52,468 nt of DNA from Caulobacteraceae bacterium (GTDB taxonomy: Bacteria; Pseudomonadota; Alphaproteobacteria; Caulobacterales; Aquidulcibacteraceae), in NCBI GenBank assembly GCA_009773335.1, contig WRPF01000015.1, positions 1-52,468 of the forward strand, written 5' to 3'. Positions 21,238 to 29,580 of this stretch are shown here, in pieces. The notes below the pieces were generated by a model. That model did no database searches. It saw nothing but the letters and a program-made list of their open reading frames with translations, and had not been told where the DNA came from. The position numbers and the translations under genes are program-made. Each line of letters starts with the position of its first letter. The first letter of the stretch is position 1.

Positions 21238-22196
21238 TCACGATTGCGCATGCCTACGTCATCGGCGGACTCTTTTTCGCCGGCGTCGCGCTGCTTTCAG
21301 TCGCGGATGCGACCAATCCGCGACGGCTGCGCACGTTCGCGTTCTGGGGGCTGCTCGCGACCAGCTTTCTCGCCGGCACGCATCTGGGCGATTTTGGAAA
21401 CGGCTTGCTCGCGCTCGGGCTGGTTGTGCTTGCGACGCTGGGGCTCGGGGCGGGACGCGCCGAAACGACGTCGCCAGACGAACGCCGCCAGAGTGCGATG
21501 CGACGCGGAAATTCCCTGTTTTTGCCGGCATTGATCATTCCCGCAGTCGCGCTGGCCGGCACGCTCGCCGCCAAACAGACGCAGTGGGGCCCGATGCTCA
21601 TCGATCCCTCGCAGGCGACGCTGGTTTCGCTCGTGCTTGGTGTCCTGATTGCGATCGCCGTCGCGATGGTCTGGTTCCGGCCGCCCGCGCTCGCGCCGCT
21701 GCAGGAAGGGCGAAGATTGCTGGACGCGGTGGGGTGGGCCGCGATCCTGCCGCAGATGCTCGCCTCGCTCGGCGCGGTTTTTCTGGCGGCAGGTATGGGC
21801 GCGCAGGTGGGGCGCCTCTTCAGCGAGTTCATTCCGCTCGAAGGTCGCCTCGTCGCGGTGAGCGCCTACTGCATCGGCATGGCGCTCTTCACAGTCGTGA
21901 TGGGAAATGCGTTCGCGGCCTTTCCGGTGATGACCGCGGCGGTGGGACTGCCGATCCTCGTCGGGGAACTCGGCGGCGATCCCGCGCGCGTGTGCGCCAT
22001 CGGCATGCTTGCGGGTTTCTGCGGAACGCTCATGACCCCGATGGCCGCCAACTTCAACGTCGTGCCGGCGAACCTTCTCGATCTGCCTGACCGGAAGTCC
22101 GCTCTGAACGGCGTCATCCGCGCGCAGATACCGACCGCCATTCCGCTCCTGCTTGTGAACATAGCGCTGATGCGCTTTCTGGCGTTTCCGACATGA
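21234..22196 (+). CDS. DUF979 membrane protein, putative transporter subunit
   Basis: A 320-residue polytopic membrane protein of the DUF979 family with roughly eight to ten helices, from MITIAHAYVIGGLFFAGVAL to the C-terminal IPLLLVNIALMRFLAF. The region MGNAFAAFPVMTAAVGLPIL and GFCGTLMTPMAANFNVVPA resembles the paired re-entrant segments of ion-coupled permeases. The start is the ATG overlapping the DUF969 stop. An upstream in-frame start lies inside DUF969. With DUF969 it would form a two-component permease. It overlaps DUF2891 by four bases. Confidence 0.88.
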   Translation: MITIAHAYVIGGLFFAGVALLSVADATNPRRLRTFAFWGLLATSFLAGTHLGDFGNGLLALGLVVLATLGLGAGRAETTSPDERRQSAMRRGNSLFLPALIIPAVALAGTLAAKQTQWGPMLIDPSQATLVSLVLGVLIAIAVAMVWFRPPALAPLQEGRRLLDAVGWAAILPQMLASLGAVFLAAGMGAQVGRLFSEFIPLEGRLVAVSAYCIGMALFTVVMGNAFAAFPVMTAAVGLPILVGELGGDPARVCAIGMLAGFCGTLMTPMAANFNVVPANLLDLPDRKSALNGVIRAQIPTAIPLLLVNIALMRFLAFPT

Positions 22197-23200
22197 CGAC
22201 ATTGACACGCGACCACGCCGAGGTTTTTGCACGCATCGCTCTCGGTCACGTAGGTCGGGAGTATCCCAACAAGATGGATCACGCGATGTCGGGGCCGGCG
22301 GATGTGCTGGGACCGCGGGCGCTGCACCCCATCTTCTTCGGCAGTTTCGACTGGCATTCGTGCGTGCACGGCTACTGGCTGCTGGCGCGTCTCGTGCGCC
22401 GACATCCCTCGATCGCCGCCGCAGCGCGCATCGCGGCGCTTCTTGAGGAACGCATCACGCCGGAGAACGTGGCGGCTGAGCGCGCCTATCTCGACCGCCC
22501 GCAGGCGCGCGGCTTCGAGAGACCCTACGGCTGGGCCTGGATGCTGACGTTGCAGAACGAACTGGAGCTGCATGCCGAAGGCCCGTGCCATCGGGCGGGC
22601 CTCATCTTGCAGCCACTCGCGGAAGCGTTCGCCGCAAGGTTCCGCGACTATCTCGCGCTCGCCGACTATCCGGTGCGCACTGGCGCACACACGTCCAGCG
22701 CTTTCGCTTTGCGGCTTCTCGCAGACTACACAGAACGTAACGATCACGCGCTCTATCGACAGGCGCGGGAGCGGGCGCTCTCCTGGTACGGCGACGATCG
22801 CAGCGCGCAGGCATGGGAGCCGGGTCAGGACGATTTCCTGTCGCCGACACTGATGGAAGCGGAGTGCATGCGTCGGTACATGACGCGGGAGGCATTCCGG
22901 GACTGGTTTTCCGGCTTCCTTCCGCTCGCTGGGGCTGGAGAGCCCGCGACGCTGTTTGCGAGCGTGCGCGTATCGGATCGCAGTGACGGCAAGATCGCGC
23001 ACCTGGATGGTCTGATGTTTTCGCGCGCGTGGTGCTGGCGCGCGATCGCGCAGGGCCTCGACGCAGGCGATCCGGCAACGCAGCACGCGCGCGATGCGGC
23101 CGGCCGGTTTGTGGCGGAAAGCCTACCCCGGGTCGTCGGCGACTATATGGGCGAACATTGGCTCGCGACATATGCGACACTGGCGCTCGATCTGCTGTGA
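22193..23200 (+). CDS. DUF2891 family protein
   Basis: A 335-residue soluble protein, Trp/His/Arg-rich and largely helical, fitting the DUF2891 family. The signature segment GSFDWHSCVHGYWLL (about 44-58) has conserved-looking Asp, His and Trp residues typical of an active site. Helix pairs throughout suggest an alpha/alpha-toroid like that of some glycosidases and epimerases. There is no signal peptide. It overlaps DUF979 (ATGA) and is last in the operon. I know of no characterised DUF2891 enzyme. A hydrolase or isomerase acting on the imported compound is a guess. Confidence 0.85.
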   Translation: MTTLTRDHAEVFARIALGHVGREYPNKMDHAMSGPADVLGPRALHPIFFGSFDWHSCVHGYWLLARLVRRHPSIAAAARIAALLEERITPENVAAERAYLDRPQARGFERPYGWAWMLTLQNELELHAEGPCHRAGLILQPLAEAFAARFRDYLALADYPVRTGAHTSSAFALRLLADYTERNDHALYRQARERALSWYGDDRSAQAWEPGQDDFLSPTLMEAECMRRYMTREAFRDWFSGFLPLAGAGEPATLFASVRVSDRSDGKIAHLDGLMFSRAWCWRAIAQGLDAGDPATQHARDAAGRFVAESLPRVVGDYMGEHWLATYATLALDLL

Positions 23201-23265
23201 CCGCGCGATTCAGGATGTGGCTTTCTGAGCCCCTCGGACGTCTTTGGTAGACAGGGGCCGAACGC

Positions 23266-23286
23266 GCGCCGGGTTCAAACCGGCGC
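23266..23286 (-). terminator. Hairpin directly after tRNA-Leu
   Basis: GCGCCGG and CCGGCGC form a perfect seven-base-pair stem with a GTTCAAA loop, starting two bases past the tRNA 3' end. It could terminate the tRNA transcript, though no T-run follows. The loop sequence resembles a TPsiC loop, so it may instead be a leftover of a tRNA-like end. Confidence 0.35.
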
Positions 23287-23287
23287 T

Positions 23288-23374
23288 TGGTGCCCAGAAG
23301 AGGACTCGAACCTCCACGCCCTTGCGAGCGCCAGCACCTGAAGCTGGTGCGTCTACCAATTCCGCCATCTGGGC
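23288..23374 (-). tRNA. tRNA-Leu (anticodon CAG)
   Basis: An 87-base class II tRNA with the CCA end encoded. The acceptor stem GCCCAGA pairs with TCTGGGC, followed by discriminator A. The anticodon stem CCAGC/GCTGG encloses the loop TTCAGGT, giving anticodon CAG for CUG codons. A long variable arm and the T-arm GGTTCGAGTCC are present. No intron or integrated element is seen beside it. Confidence 0.96.
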
Positions 23375-23437
23375 ACGTCTTGCGGTAGGGGCGGGTAGGT
23401 GCCGCGCCTGCCAGTGAAAGTCAATGGTGGTCGCGCG

Positions 23438-24250
23438 TCACGGCGCGGGGGTGGGACTGGTCTCCACATCGACGCTGGCGCGGCGCCATTTGCGCAAGTG
23501 GATGCCGGCGCGGCCGAACGGCGTGGGGATCACCGTACGGACGGGCGGGGCGACGTTGGAGTTCTCGGCGAGCGCAAACCAGATTTCGCCTTCCGGCTGG
23601 CGGCGACGTTGGTTCTCGTTGACCGGATTGAAGCCCCGCAACTGCACGTATCTCATCCGGCAGCGCAGCGCGGGCCCTTCGTAGCCGCCGCCGTCGAAGC
23701 GGCGCACTTCGCCGCCCGAGAGCACGAGGTCGTAGCGCGTCAGCCCGTCGAACGTTGCGTAAGCGCCCTCGCACCGCCGGGTGCGGGCCACGTCCACCGA
23801 CATGGCTGCGAGCGAGGAGAGGGGATCGCGCGCGGTGCGGCGGTCTTCATCCGTGGCGGGGGGCGAACCCCAGTCGCGGTAGATCGGCGTGATCTGTGCG
23901 CTGAACAAGCCGTCGTGCGATCGTTGCATCGCCGTCACCCGGCGTTTGCCGGAGTAGGTGTGGTCGAGGTCGTAGCGCTCCCAGCGCACCGAGCCGTTTT
24001 CGATGCGCCCTTCGGTGCGCGCGACGATGTCGGTGCGCTCGAACAGGCGCAGGAGCCCCCCGGTGCGCAGCGTGGCCTTCACATCGTAGTCTTCCGGCCC
24101 TGTGGAGATGTCGAATGTGACGCCGCCGAGCGGCGCGATGCCGAAGAGGTTGCCGTCGTACTCCAGCGCGAAGCGGTCCGCGTGCGCTGGCGCCGCCCAG
24201 AGGACAAGCACGGCGGCGGCGGTCGCGAGGGGGCGAAGTCGCGTCAACAT
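23438..24250 (-). CDS. DUF3108 exported protein
   Basis: A 270-residue protein with a signal peptide (about 1-24, ending APAHA) and a mature beta-rich domain that fits DUF3108: it opens with FALEYDGNLFGIAPLGGVTF and contains the AVDLDHTYSGKR-type and PIYRDWG strands. It is presumably periplasmic or outer-membrane-associated. DUF3108 proteins are widespread in Gram-negative bacteria and mostly uncharacterised. It is downstream of the DUF1501 gene on the same strand with a 53-base gap, so it may share that transcript. Confidence 0.83.
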   Translation of the reverse strand: MLTRLRPLATAAAVLVLWAAPAHADRFALEYDGNLFGIAPLGGVTFDISTGPEDYDVKATLRTGGLLRLFERTDIVARTEGRIENGSVRWERYDLDHTYSGKRRVTAMQRSHDGLFSAQITPIYRDWGSPPATDEDRRTARDPLSSLAAMSVDVARTRRCEGAYATFDGLTRYDLVLSGGEVRRFDGGGYEGPALRCRMRYVQLRGFNPVNENQRRRQPEGEIWFALAENSNVAPPVRTVIPTPFGRAGIHLRKWRRASVDVETSPTPAP

Positions 24251-24303
24251 CAGACCCGCCCGCTACCGCGCGGCGATGGCGCAAACAAGGCTGCGCAGAT
24301 CGT

Positions 24304-25467
24304 TCAGCCCTTCAGCAATCCATCGACAGGGCGCACTGCGGCGCTGTCGGGGAAGGCGTTCGCGTCGCTGACGCCAAGGTGGTCGCGCACGACCCCCTTG
24401 AGCACCGCGCGCAGGTCGGTGGTGGCGCGCAGGTCGCGGCCTTCGTTGAGCTGGTTTGGCGCGAGGCCGGGCCAGTCTGCGATGACGCGTCCGCCACGCA
24501 CGGCGCCGCCGAGCAGGAAGGCTGCGGCGCCCGTGCCGTGGTCGCACCCGCGGTTGCCGTTCGGCGCGACGGTGCGGCCGAACTCGGTCATCACCACCAC
24601 CACCGTGTCGCGCCACGTTTCGCCGAGGTCGGACTTCAGCGCCGCCAGGCCCTGGTCCAGCAGCGCGAAATTGTTGGCGAGCTGACCTGCTTCAGCGCCC
24701 TGATTGGCGTGGGTGTCCCAGCCGCCCATCTCGACGACGGCCGCGACAGGCCCCTGCGGCAGTTTGAGGAACTGGGCGGCGGCCTTCGTCACCGGCGCGA
24801 TGGCGCGTCCGCCGGCGCGAAGTCCTGCGCCGTCCATCGCGATGCCATTCGCAGCGACGGCGGATTGAAGCGCTGTGGCGAGGCCCGGATCGCGGCGACC
24901 GTAGAGATCCATCAGCCGCGCCACGGTGTCGGTGTTCGCATCTGGCAGCGGCGAGGGCGACCACGTGGCGACCGATGCATCGCCGCGCAGGATCAGCGGC
25001 GCCTGCTGCGCGAGCGCGAGGCCCAGTTCGCGACGTCCCGCAGCGCGCTCGGCGGGCAGCGCCCTGAGCGCGGCGTTGAGCCAGCCCGCATTGCGCGCGT
25101 AGGGCCGCACGCCGCCGGTCTCCAGCACATTCTGCGCGTCGAAATGCGAGCGCTCGCGGTAGGGCGTGCAGGTTGCGTGAATGACGGCGGCGTCGCCGGC
25201 GCGGTACATGGCGTGCAGGTTCTCGAAGCGTGGGTGCAGCGCGAACGTCGCGTCGAGCGCGAGCGTCTGCGCCTTCTGCTGCGCCAGCACGCCGCGCGCA
25301 CTCGCGTAGGCGGGGTCGCCCACCGGCGGCGCGGCGGCGAGGCCGTCCATGCCGCCGCGCAACACGACCACTACGAGCCGCTTCGACGTCGTTGCGCCAA
25401 ATGCAAGTGCGGGAACGAAGAGCGACGCCGCGCCGGCGCCGACAAGAGTGCGTCGGGAGAGGTTCAT
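24304..25467 (-). CDS. DUF1501 protein with Tat signal
   Basis: A 387-residue protein of the DUF1501 family, an alkaline-phosphatase/sulfatase-like fold. The N-terminus MNLSRRTLVGAGAASLF has a twin-arginine pair (R5, R6) and a hydrophobic region ending at about 25, so it is predicted to be exported folded by Tat. Conserved-looking elements include VVVVLRGGMDGL, ERSHFDAQN, GGWDTHANQG and MTEFGRT. The start ATG overlaps the DUF1800 stop, so the two are coupled. No function has been shown for this pair that I know of. The long frame upstream to 25851 lies inside DUF1800. Confidence 0.88.
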   Translation of the reverse strand: MNLSRRTLVGAGAASLFVPALAFGATTSKRLVVVVLRGGMDGLAAAPPVGDPAYASARGVLAQQKAQTLALDATFALHPRFENLHAMYRAGDAAVIHATCTPYRERSHFDAQNVLETGGVRPYARNAGWLNAALRALPAERAAGRRELGLALAQQAPLILRGDASVATWSPSPLPDANTDTVARLMDLYGRRDPGLATALQSAVAANGIAMDGAGLRAGGRAIAPVTKAAAQFLKLPQGPVAAVVEMGGWDTHANQGAEAGQLANNFALLDQGLAALKSDLGETWRDTVVVVMTEFGRTVAPNGNRGCDHGTGAAAFLLGGAVRGGRVIADWPGLAPNQLNEGRDLRATTDLRAVLKGVVRDHLGVSDANAFPDSAAVRPVDGLLKG

Positions 25468-26945
25468 CGCCGCTGGAACTCCGGGCTCGAAAGAAGGATG
25501 ACCATGCCCTGCATCGGGCTCTCTGCGCGCTGGACGGCCTGACGCGTTTCCGCCGAGAGCAGGGGGCCGAGCACGGCCTCGCCGATCGAGGCAGGGTCCA
25601 CGTCCGCGCGCGAGACCCGTTGCGCCAATGCTTCGGCCCACTCGATGCGCTTCCACACGAGATCGCCCGAGAGCCACGGCCCCGAGGTGTCGGCCCAGCC
25701 GTCGGGCCCTTGCGCGCGCCAGATCACCTGTCCCATCGCGCCGCATGCGTTGGCGCCGACGCCGGGCGGCAGCGTCTTGATGTCGAGCGCGCGCATGACG
25801 GAGATCAGGTACTCTTCCGGCCGCTTGAACTTCACGAACGGGCTCGCCCATGCTTCGGGACTGTCGACGAGTGCCGTCATCGTGGCGCGCAGATCGCCGT
25901 CGCTGCGCGTGAACGCCTGCGCGATACGATCAACGGCGGCCGGCGGCGGCGTGTCGGCGATATAGTGGCGTGCGAGTTTCGTGGCGATGAAGCGCGCCGT
26001 CGCCGGGCGGCGCGCAAGATCCTGCAGGGCGGCTTCGCCCTGCGCGACGCCGTTCGGGGGGTAGCTCTTGCCGAGAAGTGTCTTCGCGCCGGGCTCATGC
26101 GCATCATTGACGAAGGAAAAGAGCTGCGCGCCGCTGCGCGTGCCCTTTTCGTCGCCGAAATAGTACCGCGCCGGCGGGCGATCATAGGTCCAGCCCGTGA
26201 TGATCGCCGCGAGCGCCTGCACGTCAGCCTGCGCGTAGCCGCCGTTCACGCCGAGCGTGTGCAGCTCAAGGATTTCGCGGCCGAGATTTTCATTGAGTCC
26301 GGTGGGACGGCCGCCCGGTCCGAACCCGAGGCGCGGCATCGAACGCGGCTCGCGCGCCCAGCGCGAGTTCGGACCGATCGACGACCAGTTGTCGAGATAG
26401 ATGCCCATGCCGGGGTGTTTCGTCGAAGCGACCAGCATGTCTGCGAAACGGCCGCCGACATGCGGGCGGATCGCCTCCTTCTCGAACGACGGGGGCATGG
26501 CCGCCGCCTGCGGCTTCATGGCCGAGACGGTGAAATGGTTCGACCAGAAATGGACGAGGCGCTCGAATGCCGGACGTTCGGTGGCGAACGCCGTGTCGAG
26601 CCGCGCTTTCGTCGCGTTGTCGTAGCGCGCGCGGAAATGCTGGCGGAACGCATCTTCGGTGGAGAGGCGCTGGATGTCTTCGCGGCTGACGCCCTGACGT
26701 TCGAGCCGTTGCTCCATCCGCTCCCCGTTCTCGCCCTGCAGGCGCTGGGACACGTAGAAGCGACCGAAGGCGAGCACGTCGTCTTCCGCAGGCGGCAGTG
26801 CGGCGATCACAGCGGGAGGCGCACGTTCCGGCGTCAGCTGCGCCTTCACCCAGCCGACGGGGTCGCCGGCGATGCTGCGAAGTTCGCCCGGCCTCGCACC
26901 GAAGCCGAAGCGATTGGCGGCGAGCGCCGCCTGGTCCAGGCTCAT
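25464..26945 (-). CDS. DUF1800 protein
   Basis: A 493-residue protein of the DUF1800 family. It starts MSLDQAALAANRFGFGARPG, the usual opening of the family, and contains the helical repeats and the segments LVHFWSNHFTVS, FADMLVAS, NENLGREILELHTLGVNGGY and GWTYDRPP. There is no obvious signal peptide. An upstream start at 27074 would add 43 residues without family similarity. It precedes DUF1501, with a four-base overlap. The DUF1800-DUF1501 pair is common in planctomycetes and proteobacteria. Confidence 0.88.
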   Translation of the reverse strand: MSLDQAALAANRFGFGARPGELRSIAGDPVGWVKAQLTPERAPPAVIAALPPAEDDVLAFGRFYVSQRLQGENGERMEQRLERQGVSREDIQRLSTEDAFRQHFRARYDNATKARLDTAFATERPAFERLVHFWSNHFTVSAMKPQAAAMPPSFEKEAIRPHVGGRFADMLVASTKHPGMGIYLDNWSSIGPNSRWAREPRSMPRLGFGPGGRPTGLNENLGREILELHTLGVNGGYAQADVQALAAIITGWTYDRPPARYYFGDEKGTRSGAQLFSFVNDAHEPGAKTLLGKSYPPNGVAQGEAALQDLARRPATARFIATKLARHYIADTPPPAAVDRIAQAFTRSDGDLRATMTALVDSPEAWASPFVKFKRPEEYLISVMRALDIKTLPPGVGANACGAMGQVIWRAQGPDGWADTSGPWLSGDLVWKRIEWAEALAQRVSRADVDPASIGEAVLGPLLSAETRQAVQRAESPMQGMVILLSSPEFQRR

Positions 26946-27073
26946 GATCGCCTCCAGATGCGCTTCTAACGGAAGGGGCCGCGGTATTCCGTCGGTGTCG
27001 GCGGGCTTTCTCGACAGACGGGACCGCGCGTCTTCAAACGCGCATACGACGGCGCCGCCGGGGCGATTTCGCA

Positions 27074-27112
27074 CCCATCCCCGGACTTCGCGAAGCGAAA
27101 GTCACGGGATGG
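27074..27112. repeat. REP-like imperfect hairpin
   Basis: CCATCCC near the left end pairs with GGGATGG at the right end across a centre containing the perfect ten-base palindrome CTTCGCGAAG. It lies in the 277-base gap between the divergent DUF1800 gene and the small membrane-protein gene. Only one copy is seen in the window, so repeat status is a guess based on its shape. Confidence 0.4.
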
Positions 27113-27222
27113 AAAATCACCGCGCCGTTGGATGATTCCCCGCCCGTGACCCTCTTTCCCAGGTGCTCGCGCCTTGATCTGTGAAGCCGCGGCGGGCGCG
27201 GCGGGACACGGGAGCAGCCATC

Positions 27223-27639
27223 ATGGCCAACGGGATCGAAGCCTATCAGCAATACCAGCAATATCCGCAGCAAGCGCCCCCGCTCTCGCCCTACATGCCG
27301 CCGCAAGGCGCGCCGACGGATGGAGGTGCTGCGCTCGCCGCCATGAGTCCGCTCGTCTGGATATTCCTCCTGGCGGTTGTTGCGTTGGCGATCTGGCCGT
27401 ACGCGGAAATCCTGAAGCGCAGCGGGCGGTCGCCGTGGCTGGCGCTGACGCTGCTCATCCCGTTTGTCGGTCTCTTCAGCATCTTCTGGATCGCATTCGG
27501 TCGCTGGCCGGTGTTGGATCAGTTGCGCGCCTATCAGACCCACGCCGGGCATGGTCCGGTTCCTCCGGGCTACTACCCGCCGCAGCCGCAGCCGGGCTTT
27601 GCGTCGCAGCCACAAGACGGGACATGGAGACAAGGCTAG
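27223..27639 (+). CDS. Small membrane protein with Pro/Gln-rich ends
   Basis: A 138-residue protein with a Gln/Tyr/Pro-rich N-terminus (about 8-35), two transmembrane helices (about 44-66, PLVWIFLLAVVALAIWPYAE, and about 74-95, LALTLLIPFVGLFSIFWIAF) and a Pro/Gly/Gln-rich C-terminus. The layout resembles small YtxH/PLDc_N-like envelope proteins, but no family is certain. The ATG at 27223 has GGAGC before it; a GTG at 27181 would add 14 residues. A strong terminator follows. Confidence 0.75.
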   Translation: MANGIEAYQQYQQYPQQAPPLSPYMPPQGAPTDGGAALAAMSPLVWIFLLAVVALAIWPYAEILKRSGRSPWLALTLLIPFVGLFSIFWIAFGRWPVLDQLRAYQTHAGHGPVPPGYYPPQPQPGFASQPQDGTWRQG

Positions 27640-27650
27640 CCAGACGTGAA

Positions 27651-27690
27651 AACGCCGCGCCTCCCAAGGAGTGCGCGGCGTTCCTTTTTC
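27651..27690 (+). terminator. Rho-independent terminator
   Basis: AACGCCGCGC (27651-27660) pairs perfectly with GCGCGGCGTT (27673-27682), then CCTTTTTC follows. It ends the small membrane-protein gene transcript before the convergent gene at 27703. Confidence 0.9.
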
Positions 27691-27702
27691 AGCGATGCCG
27701 CC

Positions 27703-28695
27703 TCAGAGCGGGCGGACGTTCACTTCCCGCGAGGTGAGCGGCAGTTCGAGCATCATGCCGAGCTGCGCCGTCACGACGTTGCCGACGCCTGCCGCCTTCG
27801 CTTCACGGACCTGCATGTCCGCGAGGATCGGGTTCTCGCCGGTGTTGGTAAGAACCAGCGTGCCGGTGTTGGCCTGCGCCGCGCGCGCCGCCATCTGCGT
27901 GAGGCCGGGGAAGAAGCCGTCGCGTTCCTGATCGATCGCGTGAAGCTGGGCGAAGCCTTCGGAGCTCGCGCCGTGCAGCACGACGTCGGCGTCGAGCTGG
28001 GCTTCGGCCCATTCGGCGCGACCGTCGCCAGCGACCACGAGGCTGCGACCGCGGAAGTCGAAGCGGTAGCCGACGCGGCCGGTATACGCGTCACGCTCGG
28101 TGGTGAATGCGGAAACGACCAGACCATCGGCCTGGTAAACGATGACGTTCTTGCCCGGTTCTGGCGCGGGAGCCCACGGCTCTAGCCCGGACGCGGGGCC
28201 GACGCCCATGGCCTCGTTCAAGCCCTGCACCACGCGATGCGAATCGGTGGGGCCATAGACCGGCAACCGCTGGTTGTTGCGCTGCGGGGCGGCGTTCGCC
28301 CAGAGCATGTCCAGATCGGCGTAACGGAGCGGATCGGCGCCTGTCAGCAGCACGGCCTGCAGGCGACCCAGCGGGATGCCCTTGCGGTCCAGCGCTTCCG
28401 CCGCGCCGGCGCCGGCGTCCACGATGAACAGCTTGCCGCCGGCGGCGACTGCGAGGCACGGCTTGGGGCCGCGGCCCTCCATCGGGCCGGAGCCGACGCC
28501 GCAGACCACGGCGCGCAGCGCGTCGTCGCCGAACAGGCTCGCTTCGTGCTCCTGCTGCTGGCCGACCTTGAAGCCTTCATAGGCCTTCGCGAGAGCCTCC
28601 TGGCCCTCCTGCGATTGTGACCCGATGACCCAGCCGCTCCAGAAGAGCGCCGAGAGCGCCACAAAGGCGACCGAGCTAGTGCCAATCGAATTCAT
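27703..28695 (-). CDS. Metallo-beta-lactamase-fold protein without the metal motif
   Basis: A 330-residue protein with an N-terminal membrane anchor (about 8-25) and a metallo-beta-lactamase fold. The position of the usual HxHxDH motif reads LTGADPLRYADL (117-128), with the His and Asp ligands replaced. The later GDT-like element reads AGDGRA and the usual HEA reads LHGAS. It therefore probably binds no di-metal centre and may be a pseudoenzyme. The ATG at 28695 has CGGAG seven bases upstream and is preferred over the start at 28734. Function is unknown. Confidence 0.82.
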   Translation of the reverse strand: MNSIGTSSVAFVALSALFWSGWVIGSQSQEGQEALAKAYEGFKVGQQQEHEASLFGDDALRAVVCGVGSGPMEGRGPKPCLAVAAGGKLFIVDAGAGAAEALDRKGIPLGRLQAVLLTGADPLRYADLDMLWANAAPQRNNQRLPVYGPTDSHRVVQGLNEAMGVGPASGLEPWAPAPEPGKNVIVYQADGLVVSAFTTERDAYTGRVGYRFDFRGRSLVVAGDGRAEWAEAQLDADVVLHGASSEGFAQLHAIDQERDGFFPGLTQMAARAAQANTGTLVLTNTGENPILADMQVREAKAAGVGNVVTAQLGMMLELPLTSREVNVRPL

Positions 28696-28791
28696 CTCAA
28701 AACTCCGAAGTCGCTCTGTTATGCTTTCGCGCACAGTTCAATCCTTCAGCGCCTATCTAAGAACCGATTCTGGGTCGAGAGGGTTAATAAG

Positions 28792-29580
28792 TTGTTCACA
28801 AGAGTTTTCGGTTCGTTGAGTACGCTGCGCGCGCAACCCATTCCCGATCTCGCCGTCAGACGTCTTGCGAAACTCGGTGCGCGGGGCTGGCCCGTCGACA
28901 CTGCGAACGAGTCTTTCAGCGAGTCCATGCGACGTATCGAGACCTTCAACCTGCGCGGCCGCAACCACTACGCGCATGACCGCAACCCGCCGTACTGGCG
29001 CGTCATCGAGGGCTCGATCGATGCGTTGTGGCTGCGTGCGAGCGTGTGCGAGAGGCTTGCGCGCATCGACGCGCGTCTGGCGCGCCAAGGATTGCGCCTG
29101 CACATCTATGATGGTTGGCGGCCAACGGCTGTGCAGGCCTATTTCCACGATGTCTGGATGCCCGGGGAATTGCGCGCGCGCCGTCCCGATCTTCACGGCG
29201 ATGCGCTGCTCGAGGAAGTTGAGCGCTACTGGGCCGCGCCGACGGTCGATCCCGGCGCGCCTGCGCCGCATGCGACGGGCGGGGCGGTGGACTTGACGAT
29301 CACATGGGAAGATGGCGAGCCGCTCTACATGGGCTGTATCTTCGACGATCCCACCGCGCTTGCGCACACCGACCGGTTCGAGCGCGCGTTCGACGACGCG
29401 GGCTCCTACTCCGCCGAGGAAGCGCGGGCCAACCGGCGGATGCTCTACTGGGCGATGCTCGACGAGGGCTTCGCCAACCATCCCGACGAGTGGTGGCACT
29501 ATTCGTACGGCGACCAGATGTGGGCTAAACAGACCGGCGCCCCTGCCGCGCTGTTCGGCCTCGCAGCGCCGCCGCAATGA
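28792..29580 (+). CDS. VanX-like D-alanyl-D-alanine dipeptidase (peptidase M15D)
   Basis: A 262-residue zinc peptidase that would cleave D-Ala-D-Ala or related dipeptides. The motif HxxGxAxD is present (H160, D167 in PHATGGAVDL) and the catalytic EWWHY supplies E233 and H236, so the active site is complete. YDGWRPTAVQ corresponds to the VanX substrate-binding loop. There is no clear signal peptide, so it is probably cytoplasmic. The start is uncertain: no ATG precedes residue 46, and the frame opens with TTG at 28792 or 28816. It overlaps murI (ATGA), linking it to cell-wall amino-acid metabolism. Vancomycin resistance is not implied, since vanH and vanA are absent. Confidence 0.88.
   Translation: MFTRVFGSLSTLRAQPIPDLAVRRLAKLGARGWPVDTANESFSESMRRIETFNLRGRNHYAHDRNPPYWRVIEGSIDALWLRASVCERLARIDARLARQGLRLHIYDGWRPTAVQAYFHDVWMPGELRARRPDLHGDALLEEVERYWAAPTVDPGAPAPHATGGAVDLTITWEDGEPLYMGCIFDDPTALAHTDRFERAFDDAGSYSAEEARANRRMLYWAMLDEGFANHPDEWWHYSYGDQMWAKQTGAPAALFGLAAPPQ

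Noticed and set aside
28792-29580. Vancomycin resistance cluster
   Set aside because: Only a VanX-like dipeptidase is present; no VanH, VanA or VanRS-type gene, and the neighbour is murI.
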